In this document: piece by piece, positions 21,396 through 28,760 of the stretch | Layout of the letters: the number at the start of each line of letters is the position of its first letter | Position numbering within the stretch: the first letter of the stretch is position 1 | Origin: Hyphomicrobiales bacterium | GTDB taxonomy: Bacteria; Pseudomonadota; Alphaproteobacteria; Rhizobiales; Aestuariivirgaceae | Assembly: GCA_025359265.1 (NCBI GenBank) | Contig: JANYHB010000027.1 | Coordinates: forward strand, 1-64,000 | Length of the DNA: 64,000 nucleotides | Direction of reading: 5' to 3' | The notes under the pieces: generated by a model | What the model saw: the letters and a program-made list of their open reading frames with translations, nothing else | Told to the model about the DNA's origin: nothing | Databases searched by the model: none | Position numbers and translations under genes: made by a program

Positions 21396-21784
21396 TTCAA
21401 ATTCTCCGGCCCAAAACTGGCGGGCAGCAATTCATCCAGCGTGAAGGTTTTCAGCAGTGAACCCTGTTCTGTGCAGCAATGGATTTTTACGTCGCCACTT
21501 GCAAACTCTCTGATCTTCTGGCGGCAACCACCGCAGGGTGTGCATAATGTATCGCCATTGCCCAGAACAGCAACTTCAGTAATGCGCGTGCCGCCCGCCA
21601 TTATCAGGTGTGCGATGGTCGAGCATTCTGCGCACCAGCCTTGGGGGTAGGCGGCGTTCTCCATATTCGCCCCCGCGTGAATGCGGCCTTGCTCATCCGA
21701 CATTGCGGCGCCGACATAAAATTTGGAATACGGCGCATGGGATTTTTTGCGCGCCGCCATGGCAGCTTCAATGAGGTGACGCAT
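21392..21784 (-). CDS. cdd: Cytidine deaminase
   Basis: Cdd deaminates cytidine and deoxycytidine to (deoxy)uridine. The 130-residue homotetrameric-type protein shows NMENAAYPQGWCAECSTI (substrate NxEN pattern, zinc Cys and catalytic Glu) and PCGGCRQKIREF, which supplies the other two zinc cysteines. Its product (deoxyuridine) suits the DeoA-type phosphorylase in the same operon. The start codon abuts the upstream permease stop. Confidence 0.94.
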   Translation of the reverse strand: MRHLIEAAMAARKKSHAPYSKFYVGAAMSDEQGRIHAGANMENAAYPQGWCAECSTIAHLIMAGGTRITEVAVLGNGDTLCTPCGGCRQKIREFASGDVKIHCCTEQGSLLKTFTLDELLPASFGPENLK

Positions 21785-22746
21785 TATCGATCCTTTAAAT
21801 AGGGAATACCGGCTGCTTTCGGCGGTATAGATTTGCCGATGAAGCCCGCCAACAACACAATCGTCATCACATAAGGCAGAGAGTTGAAAACCTGCACGGG
21901 GATTTCAAAGCCAAAAAGATGCACGCCCTGCATGAAGTTTGCGATGGCTTGCAGGAAGCCGAATAGCAAACACGCCCAGAGCGCGGGCCAAGCCCGCCAG
22001 TTGGCGAAAATCAATGCGGTGAGGGCCAGAAATCCGCGCCCGCCAGACATATCGCGTACGAAGCTGGTTTGCAGTGCAGTTGAAAGATAAGCGCCCGCCA
22101 CACCGCACAATATACCGGCGATAATCACGGCCTCATATCGCAGTCGCGCCACAGATATGCCCGCTGTATCCACAGCCTGCGGATTTTCACCCACTGCGCG
22201 CAGGCGCAGGCCAAAGCGGGTCTTTGCCAAAGTCCACGCCGTTAACGGCACCATGAGAAGTGCCGCATAAGTCAGGATGGAATGGTCAAAGACAATTTTG
22301 GCGAATGGGCCAAAACCCGGCGTATTCAAAAGGGCATCCTTGCCGGGAAAGGAGATGGCTGAAAAGCGCGATGCATCATCCAGCTGCGGCGTGCGCCCAC
22401 CTTGCTTGAACCATGAATGGCCCAGCACCACGGCCAAGCCTGCCGCCAACATATTGATGGCGACACCCGAGACCACCTGATTGCCACGTTGATTGATGGC
22501 GGCATAGCCATGCACCAGTGAAAAGCTGATTGAAACGACAATGGCCAAGAACAGCCCAATCCACGGCGAGTGAAAGTAGGCCGCCCCAGAGGCCGCAGCA
22601 AAAGCGCCCGCCAGCATCTTGCCTTCAAGGCCAATGTCCACAATGCCAGAGCGTTCACTCCACAAGCCCGCAAGGCAGGCGAGAATCAAGGGCACTGACA
22701 TACGAATGGTGGAGGCCAGAATTTCAGGAAGGATTGAAAAGTCCAT
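21784..22746 (-). CDS. Nucleoside ABC transporter permease (second)
   Basis: This 320-residue inner-membrane protein of the BPD type-2 (RbsC/NupQ-like) permease family is made of repeated hydrophobic spans (for example IRMSVPLILACLAGLWSE and PYVMTIVLLAGFIG). Family motifs are GIVDIGLEGKMLAGAF near residue 35 and GRGFLALTALIFANW, typical of the smaller permease partner in purine/pyrimidine nucleoside uptake systems. It follows the first permease by 3 bp and precedes cdd. Confidence 0.88.
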   Translation of the reverse strand: MDFSILPEILASTIRMSVPLILACLAGLWSERSGIVDIGLEGKMLAGAFAAASGAAYFHSPWIGLFLAIVVSISFSLVHGYAAINQRGNQVVSGVAINMLAAGLAVVLGHSWFKQGGRTPQLDDASRFSAISFPGKDALLNTPGFGPFAKIVFDHSILTYAALLMVPLTAWTLAKTRFGLRLRAVGENPQAVDTAGISVARLRYEAVIIAGILCGVAGAYLSTALQTSFVRDMSGGRGFLALTALIFANWRAWPALWACLLFGFLQAIANFMQGVHLFGFEIPVQVFNSLPYVMTIVLLAGFIGKSIPPKAAGIPYLKDR

Positions 22747-22749
22747 GTC

Positions 22750-23865
22750 TCAGCCTTGCCTCGCAAAAAGGATGCTGAGATAAGGTCGGAAGGCCTGTTC
22801 CAGCGCGCCCATAAATAAAATCACCAATCCTTGGATCACCACAACCATATCGCGGTTGATATTCTGATTGCCAAACGAAAGTTCTGTGCCGCCTTGATAG
22901 AGTAAACCGAAGAGCAAGGCCGCAAGCATGATGCCCAGTGGATGTGAGCGGCCCATCAGCGCCACGGCAATGCCAACAAAGCCAGCGCCTTGCACATATT
23001 CAAGAACCAACCGATGTTGCGCACCCAGCACTTCGTGAAAAGCCAATAGGCCGGCAAGCCCGCCCGAGATGGCCATGGTGATCATGATGATGCGCGATGG
23101 CTTAATGCCCGCATAAACCGCGGCATCCATGTTGGCGCCAACCGTGCGAATTTCATATCCAAGCCTGGTGCGCCAGAGAAGATACCACACCATCCAAGCA
23201 GCCAGCAGGGCTATGAAAACTGTGGGATTCAAAGGCGTTGCCGGAATCTTCACGCCAATCCAACGGCCGATTTCTCGAAAATTCATGATATAGGCATCAT
23301 TGATGCCACGGCTTTCAACCGCCATTTTGCCGACGGGGCGGAACACCATGTTGATCATATAAACCATCAAACTGGCGGTGATATAATTCAACATGATCGT
23401 GGTGATCACAATGTGGCTGCCGCGCTTGGCCTGCAGATAGCCGGGAAACCAGCCCCAGGCAGCACCCACCACTATGCTGCCCATCAAGCACACCAGCAAA
23501 GTGATCGGTTGCGAAATGCCCACGGGCAAAACGGACGCGAGTGCGCCGCCGAGGATTAAGCCGGGTGTGGCGGCACCCAGGCCCGCTGCATAAGCTTGGC
23601 CCTCACCGCCAATGTTAAACAGGCCTGCATGAAAAGCCACTGCAACGCACAAGCCAGTGAAGGTAAAATTGGTGGCGTAATAAAGCATGTAAGACCAGCC
23701 CTTGAGAGAGCCCAAAGCACCATCCAACATGATAGCCAAAGCCTGAAACGGATTTTCACCTATAAGTGCCACAACCAGCCCTGCCACAATGAAGGCGATG
23801 GCAAGGTTGATGAGGGGGATAAGGCCCACGTCCACCCAGGTGGGAAGCTCAGTGCGCGCGCTCAT
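22750..23865 (-). CDS. Nucleoside ABC transporter permease (first)
   Basis: This 371-residue polytopic permease of the NupP/YufP-like family has about nine hydrophobic segments. The GLFNIGGEGQAYAAGLGA motif near residue 85 parallels the DIGLEGKMLAGAF motif of its partner, and QGAGFVGIAVALMGRSHP near the C-terminal half is characteristic. It overlaps the ATPase gene by 4 bp, so the ATPase and both permeases are translationally coupled or nearly so. Confidence 0.88.
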   Translation of the reverse strand: MSARTELPTWVDVGLIPLINLAIAFIVAGLVVALIGENPFQALAIMLDGALGSLKGWSYMLYYATNFTFTGLCVAVAFHAGLFNIGGEGQAYAAGLGAATPGLILGGALASVLPVGISQPITLLVCLMGSIVVGAAWGWFPGYLQAKRGSHIVITTIMLNYITASLMVYMINMVFRPVGKMAVESRGINDAYIMNFREIGRWIGVKIPATPLNPTVFIALLAAWMVWYLLWRTRLGYEIRTVGANMDAAVYAGIKPSRIIMITMAISGGLAGLLAFHEVLGAQHRLVLEYVQGAGFVGIAVALMGRSHPLGIMLAALLFGLLYQGGTELSFGNQNINRDMVVVIQGLVILFMGALEQAFRPYLSILFARQG

Positions 23866-25382
23866 GCCGCTTCCTTGCTGACGCCGGCCATCAGCAGGCC
23901 CAGTTCACGCTCGTCAGCCGAAGGCTCACGCTCACCCATCACCCGGCCAGCGAACATCACCAGGATGCGATCAGACAACGAGCGAATTTCATCAAGTTCC
24001 ACGGATACCAGCAAGATTGCTTTGCCCTGGTCGCGCAGTTGGATGAGGCGGCGGTGAATAAATTCTATGGCGCCGATATCGACGCCGCGCGTTGGCTGGC
24101 CAACGATAAGGAGATCAGGATTGGAACCAATCTCGCGCGCCAGAATAATTTTCTGTTGATTGCCGCCAGAAAATTTTGCGCTTTTTAAATTCGGATCAGC
24201 GGGCCGCACATCAAATTCTTCCATCTGTCTGCGCGTCAGATCAGTAACGGCTTTTTGGTTCAGGCGAAAACCTTTACCAAGCGCGGGGTTGTGTTGATAA
24301 CCAAGAATGGCGCTTTCGGCAGCACTGAAGGATGTAATGAGGCCGCGGTGATGTCGATCTTCCGGCACATGCGCCATGCCACGCTGCCGCAGGATTGCGG
24401 CATTATCCAGGGCCGCAACATCTTCACCCTTGAACAACACGTGGCCCGATGTGGCTTTCGCTATACCCGTAATCACGTCAAGCAATTCTGATTGCCCATT
24501 GCCTGAGACACCTGCAATCCCGACGATCTCACCCTTGCGTACTTGAAAAGAAACATCATCCACGCGAGCAATTTTTTTCTTGTCCAGCCAGGTGAGATTT
24601 TTGACATCAAGAATAATATCACCAACCTTGGCAGGCGTTTTATCCACCCGCAGCAATACACGACGCCCCACCATGGCTTCAGCCAACTCGCCAACATTGG
24701 TTTCCGCAGTTGCAAAATTGGCCACCACTGCGCCGCGGCGCATGACGGAGATGTGATCAGTGATCGCCATAATCTCACGCAGCTTGTGCGTGATGAAGAT
24801 TACGGTTTTGCCTTGGTCACGCAAGGTTTTCAAAATACGAAACAGATGATCAGCTTCTGCCGGCGTCAGCACGCCAGTGGGCTCATCGAGAATCAGAACG
24901 TCTGCGCCTTTGTACAACGCCTTGAGAATCTCAACGCGCTGTTGCAGGCCCACGGGCAATTCGCCAACGGTGGCATCAGGATCAACGTCCAGTTCATATT
25001 CTTCTTCCAGCCTCTTCAGCTCCCCCCGGGCTTTGGCAAGCGCCGGGCCGATTAGCCTGCCGCCTTCTGCGCCCAGAATAATGTTTTCGAGAACTGTAAA
25101 AGGTTCAACCAACATGAAATGCTGATGCACCATGCCTATGCCATGGCTGATGGCGTCGGTAGAGGATTTGATTTTGACGGGAACGCCACGTACTTTGATC
25201 TCACCCTTGTCGGCTTGATAAAAGCCAAACAGGATTGACATCAAAGTGGATTTGCCAGCGCCATTCTCTCCGATTATGCCATGAATAGAGCCTTGCGCAA
25301 TCGACAGAGATACATCGCTATTGGCGTGCACAGCGCCAAAGCGCTTGTCGATATTGTTAAGTTCAATGGCCGGTGTCTGCAA
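23862..25382 (-). CDS. Nucleoside ABC transporter ATP-binding protein (tandem ATPase)
   Basis: This 506-residue protein has two fused ABC ATPase domains (RbsA/NupO type). The first has Walker A GENGAGKSTLMS near residue 37 and Walker B VLILDEPTGVLTP; the second has GVSGNGQSELLDVITG (a degenerate P-loop lacking the Lys, as is usual for the family), signature SGGNQQKIILARE, and LLIVGQPTRGVDIGA. The degenerate second site implies one hydrolytic site per monomer. It works with the two permeases and the BMP-type binding protein. Confidence 0.9.
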   Translation of the reverse strand: MQTPAIELNNIDKRFGAVHANSDVSLSIAQGSIHGIIGENGAGKSTLMSILFGFYQADKGEIKVRGVPVKIKSSTDAISHGIGMVHQHFMLVEPFTVLENIILGAEGGRLIGPALAKARGELKRLEEEYELDVDPDATVGELPVGLQQRVEILKALYKGADVLILDEPTGVLTPAEADHLFRILKTLRDQGKTVIFITHKLREIMAITDHISVMRRGAVVANFATAETNVGELAEAMVGRRVLLRVDKTPAKVGDIILDVKNLTWLDKKKIARVDDVSFQVRKGEIVGIAGVSGNGQSELLDVITGIAKATSGHVLFKGEDVAALDNAAILRQRGMAHVPEDRHHRGLITSFSAAESAILGYQHNPALGKGFRLNQKAVTDLTRRQMEEFDVRPADPNLKSAKFSGGNQQKIILAREIGSNPDLLIVGQPTRGVDIGAIEFIHRRLIQLRDQGKAILLVSVELDEIRSLSDRILVMFAGRVMGEREPSADERELGLLMAGVSKEAA

Positions 25383-25403
25383 GAAGTTGCCTCAACACTT
25401 GCT

Positions 25404-25462
25404 GGTAAAAAAACGCCTCACCCCGAATGGCCGCATTGGCGGTATCGAAGGGCGAGGCGTTT
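25404..25462 (-). terminator. Hairpin with T-run between the binding-protein and ATPase genes
   Basis: AAACGCCTC (25411-25419) pairs with GAGGCGTTT (25454-25462), and an inner CCGC/GCGG stem folds within. On the minus strand the structure is followed by seven T residues. As with choX, it sits just after the binding-protein gene and would lower transcription of the downstream operon. Confidence 0.75.
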
Positions 25463-25475
25463 CAATTTGCGTCAG

Positions 25476-26471
25476 TTACTCAACTGGGCACTTGCTGTCG
25501 GCCATATAATCATGCACCGGCGTTTTGCCGCTGATGATATCCGCCTTGGCCATTTCAACAGCCTTTTTCATGTCATCTGAAACCATGGCTTTGTTATTAT
25601 CGTCCATGGCGTAATCAACACCGCCCTCTTTAAGGCCAAGCGCTTGAATGCCGCCCTTAAAGCCAGCGTCGCCGCCCTTCATGGTGTTGTAAACGGCAAC
25701 GTCAACGTGCTTCACCATTGAAGTGAGTACCGAGCCAGGGTGCAGATAGTTCTGGTTGGCGTCAACGCCGATAGACAACTTCTTGGCATCAGCCATGGCT
25801 TGCAACACCCCAAGGCCTGAACCCCCAGCAGCGGCATAAACCACATCCGCTCCCTTGGCCATTTGGCCCTTGGTGATTTCACCAGCTTTCACGGGGTCGT
25901 TCCATGCTGCACCGGTGTCACCCACCATGTTCTGTGAAACCTTGGCGTCTTTGTTGACAGACTTGACGCCTTGCACATAACCACAGGCAAAGCGGCGAAT
26001 AAGTGGAATATCCATGCCCCCCACAAAGCCCACGCTGCCGGACTTAGAGGCCTTGGCGGCCATCATGCCGACAAGGTATGAGCCTTCTTGTTCTTTGAAA
26101 ACGATGGAAGCCACGTTTGGCAAATCAACCACCATGTCAACGATTGCAAATTTCAGATCAGGATAATCCTTGGCCACTTTGGTGACGGCTTCGGCTTGGG
26201 CAAAACCGGCTGCGATGATGGGTGAATAGCCCTTGTCAGCGAAATTGCGGATGGCCTGTTCGCGCTGGGCTTCATTGGCAATTTCAAACTCGGCATAACC
26301 TTGGCCGGTTTCTTTCTTGAACTTTTCGGCACCGTTGAACATGGATTCGTTGAACGACTTGTCGAACTTGCCGCCAATGTCGAACACAATGGCAGGCCCC
26401 GCACCGGCGGCAAATGCGCCAGAGATCATGAGGGTGGAAAGTGCTACTGCACCGAGCAGTGATTTTATCAT
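25476..26471 (-). CDS. BMP-family nucleoside-binding protein of an ABC transporter
   Basis: This is a periplasmic substrate-binding protein of the basic membrane protein (BMP/Med/PnrA) family, which bind purine nucleosides. The start is the ATG at 26471 with CAGGAG 8 bases upstream (331 residues; an earlier in-frame start is less likely). A signal peptide ends near AFAAGAG. The mature N-terminus AIVFDIGGKFDKSFNESMFNGA carries the family's nucleoside-binding Asp and Phe pattern, and GFVGGMDIPLIRRF is conserved. There is no lipobox Cys, so it is soluble rather than a lipoprotein. It is the first gene of an eight-gene uptake and salvage operon. Confidence 0.9.
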   Translation of the reverse strand: MIKSLLGAVALSTLMISGAFAAGAGPAIVFDIGGKFDKSFNESMFNGAEKFKKETGQGYAEFEIANEAQREQAIRNFADKGYSPIIAAGFAQAEAVTKVAKDYPDLKFAIVDMVVDLPNVASIVFKEQEGSYLVGMMAAKASKSGSVGFVGGMDIPLIRRFACGYVQGVKSVNKDAKVSQNMVGDTGAAWNDPVKAGEITKGQMAKGADVVYAAAGGSGLGVLQAMADAKKLSIGVDANQNYLHPGSVLTSMVKHVDVAVYNTMKGGDAGFKGGIQALGLKEGGVDYAMDDNNKAMVSDDMKKAVEMAKADIISGKTPVHDYMADSKCPVE

Positions 26472-26519
26472 CGTAAAACTCCTGAATTTTTGACCAGCTG
26501 AATAAGCCATGCATCAATG

Positions 26520-26537
26520 AACGCTAAATTTAACGTT
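26520..26537. promoter_or_regulatory. Candidate operator of the nucleoside operon
   Basis: AACGCTAAATTTAACGTT is an 18-bp palindrome with one mismatched pair, centred about 57 bp upstream of the binding-protein start. Location and symmetry fit a repressor site controlling the uptake and salvage operon. No regulator gene is adjacent. Confidence 0.45.
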
Positions 26538-26593
26538 TTGGCAAGATGTGGGGCAGAAGCTGCCCTTGAAATATTTGCGAGGCTTCCCATTTC

Positions 26594-26854
26594 ATGCGTA
26601 TGGAACAGAAACATCATATCGACGTCTCCCCCGAACAGTTGCAAGCCATCGGCAATGGCTTTTTGGCCTATGTGAAGCCCATTGGCGCCGCTGATGCCGC
26701 CCGCATGCTTGGCCAGCCCGTTCAGGCCGGGCCGGAAGGCAAGCTTTTCGTGCTGTTTAACGCCAACGGGGCACCGATTTCGATTTCGCAGAGCTATGAA
26801 GCCGCCGTTGGCAATGCCATGGAGCACGAAATGGTGGCGACCAGGCTTCATTAA
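26594..26854 (+). CDS. DUF1150-like small protein
   Basis: This 86-residue protein of unknown function resembles the DUF1150 family of small alphaproteobacterial proteins: AYVKPI in the first half, then GKLFVLFNANGAPISIS and a C-terminal helix with a closing basic residue. It has no signal peptide or membrane span. It stands alone, diverging from the nucleoside operon. A start at the second Met (26600) is also possible. The family assignment is from memory of its pattern and should be taken as probable. Confidence 0.6.
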   Translation: MRMEQKHHIDVSPEQLQAIGNGFLAYVKPIGAADAARMLGQPVQAGPEGKLFVLFNANGAPISISQSYEAAVGNAMEHEMVATRLH

Positions 26855-26860
26855 AATAAT

Positions 26861-26877
26861 TTCCTATTATAGGAAAT
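26861..26877. promoter_or_regulatory. Perfect 17-bp palindrome TTTCCTAT-T-ATAGGAAA
   Basis: This sits 7 bp past the DUF1150-like gene and about 55 bp before a short open frame at 26932. Its half-site ATAGGAAA is the same as in the palindrome at the cysD start (60183-60198), in the opposite arrangement. It could be an operator or a weak hairpin; there is no T-run. Confidence 0.4.
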
Positions 26878-26931
26878 AACATAATTTAGCCACAACCAGC
26901 CCTTAAGTTCCTTCTTCGAAAGGACACGGAT

Positions 26932-27150
26932 ATGGGTCTGGTGATAGTTCTTTTTGCGGTGATGTTGGTTTTAAGCGACCAACCCGCCCTTCAGCGCGGT
27001 CTCAATCAGCTTCACAGTGTTGCTGATGCCATACAGCGCGGCAAGGCTGCCGAACCTGAGGCCGCGTTCGTCGTCCAGCAACACTTGATACAGCATGTGA
27101 ACCAAGTTTGCGCCACGCCGATGGAGCCGTCTTTTTGCGTCGTAGTGTAG
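26932..27150 (+). other. Short chimeric open frame, probably a broken gene start
   Basis: An RBS-like AAAGGAC precedes an ATG that opens a hydrophobic stretch MGLVIVLFAVMLVLS, which looks like a genuine membrane-peptide start. After about residue 15 the frame runs antisense through a displaced lysK tail, so the rest is not expected to be a real protein. It is listed as the likely remnant of a gene start cut by the rearrangement. Confidence 0.3.
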
Positions 27151-27200
27151 GGATCGCGATGGCCGATGTCGTTAACTTTGGTTTGAAATATCAACAGAGC
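26971..27200 (-). pseudogene. Displaced, frameshifted 3' end of a lysK gene
   Basis: Read on the minus strand this encodes a C-terminal piece of lysyl-tRNA synthetase. The segment [19 protein letters not shown] matches the intact enzyme ([19 protein letters not shown] at its C-terminus). A one-base deletion follows, then a second frame gives MLYQVLLDDERG and ends KGGLVA-stop, against KGGLVK-stop in the intact gene. The many amino acid differences show it derives from a diverged lysK allele. It has no upstream gene body and lies 1.6 kb beyond the true lysK end, on the far side of the arsR-yciI-AHSA1 module. Confidence 0.85.
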
Positions 27201-27443
27201 TTCAAGTTCAACCACTCAGCGCGCCAATGGCAGCCTGAAAAATTTTGCCCCGCCGATACGCTGTTCAGGCTTGTTTCGCCCAGCTTTGCCATATTCATCA
27301 AGCGCAATAGATTGCAATCAAGCCAACTGTCCGTGAGTGCGGCTGTTTCACAAGTCACGACTTGTGAAACAGCTTCTTGCATAAACTAACGGGACCAAAA
27401 AAAAGTTCTTGCTATTTGTTACACCTTATGGTGTAATATTTAA
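27201..27443. other. Gene-free stretch between the lysK remnant and arsR
   Basis: No convincing coding region is seen. It holds the left palindromic repeat (27340-27377). Downstream of that, CTTGCTATTTGTTACACCTT and TGGTGTAATATT give an AT-rich arsR promoter region; TTACACC...GGTGTAA (27419-27425 and 27430-27436) is a 7-bp inverted repeat with a 4-base gap, 7 bp before the arsR ATG, and is a plausible ArsR operator. Confidence 0.5.
27340..27377. repeat. Palindromic repeat, left copy
   Basis: The core is GCTGTTTCACAAGTC (27343-27357), AC, then GACTTGTGAAACAGC (27360-27374): perfect 15-bp arms with a 2-base centre. A second copy in the same outer context (GCGG...CTTC) lies at 28635-28670. The pair brackets arsR, the yciI-like gene and the AHSA1 gene. 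Confidence 0.8.
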
Positions 27444-27767
27444 ATGGATCATCTTTCAGATGTTTTGACTGCGATTTCTCATCCGACACGGCGGACGATG
27501 ATCAAGCACCTCACGCGCGGGCCAGCGCGGTTTCTCGACGTTGCAAAGCCATTTGACCTTGCCCTCAACGCCGTGACCAAGCACCTCAAGCTGCTTGAGC
27601 GCGCGGGCCTTGTTGCGCGCGAGAGGCGCGGCCGAGAGGTTTTTGTTTCATTGCGGCCGGAGCCACTGCGGGAGGTTTCCATGTGGATTCACGAATACGA
27701 ACATTTCTGGACGAAGCAGCTCGATGAACTTGAGCAGCACTTCAAGTCCAAGAAGAAGTCGAATTGA
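27444..27767 (+). CDS. ArsR-family transcriptional regulator
   Basis: This 107-residue winged-helix repressor contains AISHPTRRTMIKHLTRGPARFLDVAKPFDLALNAVTKHLKLLERAGLVARERRGREVFVSL, split as helix 1, the recognition region LNAVTKHLKLLERAGLV, and the beta-wing. It lacks the ArsR metal-binding CVC motif, so it belongs to the metal-free type commonly paired with AHSA1/SRPBCC proteins. It leads the module and probably controls it from the TTACACC/GGTGTAA repeat just upstream. Confidence 0.85.
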   Translation: MDHLSDVLTAISHPTRRTMIKHLTRGPARFLDVAKPFDLALNAVTKHLKLLERAGLVARERRGREVFVSLRPEPLREVSMWIHEYEHFWTKQLDELEQHFKSKKKSN

Positions 27768-27791
27768 TTAAACAAAGCAAAGGAGAAAGCT

Positions 27792-28106
27792 ATGAAATTT
27801 GTTCTGATCTCGCGCCACACCGGCGGAAAACAACCCCCTGCGCAAGACGCGGAAAAACTGATGAGCGACATGGGAGCATGGCTCGGGACGCTTCGAAATC
27901 AAGTGGCCATTCCTGTTCGGGGCGGCACCAGCGTAACCGCCAGAGCGATTGAGGCTTATGCTGGTGAAGTCGGTGGCGTGATTATGTTCGAAGCCGACAA
28001 TTTGGATCAAGCTTCGCGCCAAGCACAGAAATCGCCTGGTCTCAAATATGGCTGGACGCATGATGTGTTTCCCGAAATTTCGCTGGAAGATGCGGCTCAT
28101 TCTTGA
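27792..28106 (+). CDS. YciI-like (YCII/DGPF-related) protein
   Basis: This 104-residue protein begins MKFVLISRHTGGKQPP, with a middle strand VRGGTSVTAR, GGVIMFEADNLDQASRQAQ and a C-terminal helix, a pattern reminiscent of the YCII-related ferredoxin-like fold. Such proteins often sit beside AHSA1-domain proteins and ArsR regulators, as here. No catalytic role is established; the family placement is moderate. RBS AGGAG (27781-27785) precedes the ATG. Confidence 0.55.
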   Translation: MKFVLISRHTGGKQPPAQDAEKLMSDMGAWLGTLRNQVAIPVRGGTSVTARAIEAYAGEVGGVIMFEADNLDQASRQAQKSPGLKYGWTHDVFPEISLEDAAHS

Positions 28107-28153
28107 AAGCATGACCTGTCAGTCTTGCCGAAGCATAAAAAAGGAGATGATCA

Positions 28154-28573
28154 ATGACGGATGCCCGTAAGAAAGTAGAAGCGCAGGTGCAGCGCGAGAT
28201 TTCCGCGTCGCCCGAAGCGGTTTTTGATGCCTGGTTTGATCACAAGGTTCCGGGCAATCCGTGGAACATCGCCGACAAGTTCATCCTAGATCGCAAAGTT
28301 GATGGTCTTTTTTACTGGTCAATGAAGGATGATGCGCATTACGGTCGTTTTTTGTCCATCACGCGCCCAGCATTGGTTCAAAAAACCTGGGTGTCGCGCA
28401 GTACCTACGGCGAGGAAAGCCAAGTCACGATCACCTTTGAAAAGCAGGGTGAAAACACCTTGATGAGGATCGTCCACAGTGGGCTTCCAGATAAAGATAG
28501 TGGCAGGAAACACGAGCAAGGCTGGACGTATTTTCTAGACATCTTCCTTGAACAGTTTGGTCGGATAAAATGA
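28154..28573 (+). CDS. AHSA1/SRPBCC-domain protein
   Basis: This 139-residue START-like fold protein opens with VEAQVQREISASPEAVFDAWFD (the classic first strand and helix), has a middle VTITFEKQGENTLMRIVHSGLP and a final helix EQGWTYFLDIFLEQFG. These proteins bind hydrophobic ligands in a deep cavity; specific roles vary. AAGGAG precedes the ATG. It closes the arsR-yciI-AHSA1 module. The pairing of ArsR and AHSA1 is known in many bacteria, but its ligand here is unknown. Confidence 0.85.
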   Translation: MTDARKKVEAQVQREISASPEAVFDAWFDHKVPGNPWNIADKFILDRKVDGLFYWSMKDDAHYGRFLSITRPALVQKTWVSRSTYGEESQVTITFEKQGENTLMRIVHSGLPDKDSGRKHEQGWTYFLDIFLEQFGRIK

Positions 28574-28634
28574 AGGCTAGATCAATCGAATTGTGGCGCA
28601 TGATCAGCTTAAGGTCGATGACCTGATGGCTTCA

Positions 28635-28670
28635 GCGGTGTTTCGCAAGTCTAAACTTGTGAAACACTTC
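28635..28670. repeat. Palindromic repeat, right copy
   Basis: GTGTTTCGCAAGT (28638-28650), CTAA, ACTTGTGAAACAC (28655-28667): 13-bp arms with one mismatch. It shares the core TTTC(A/G)CAAGTC...ACTTGTGAAAC and the outer GCGG and CTTC with the left copy at 27340-27377, in the same orientation. Confidence 0.8.
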
Positions 28671-28760
28671 CGAACCTATCCAGTTCAATGGCTTAACTGT
28701 TGCATAAGTTCGTTTCAAAATCGCCAAACAGGTGAACGGAGAAAAAACTCTTAGGTCACG

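Noticed and set aside
27340-27377. Left palindrome as an ordinary terminator
   Set aside because: It lacks a T-run on either strand, is not placed at the end of an intact gene, and has a second copy at the other side of the module.
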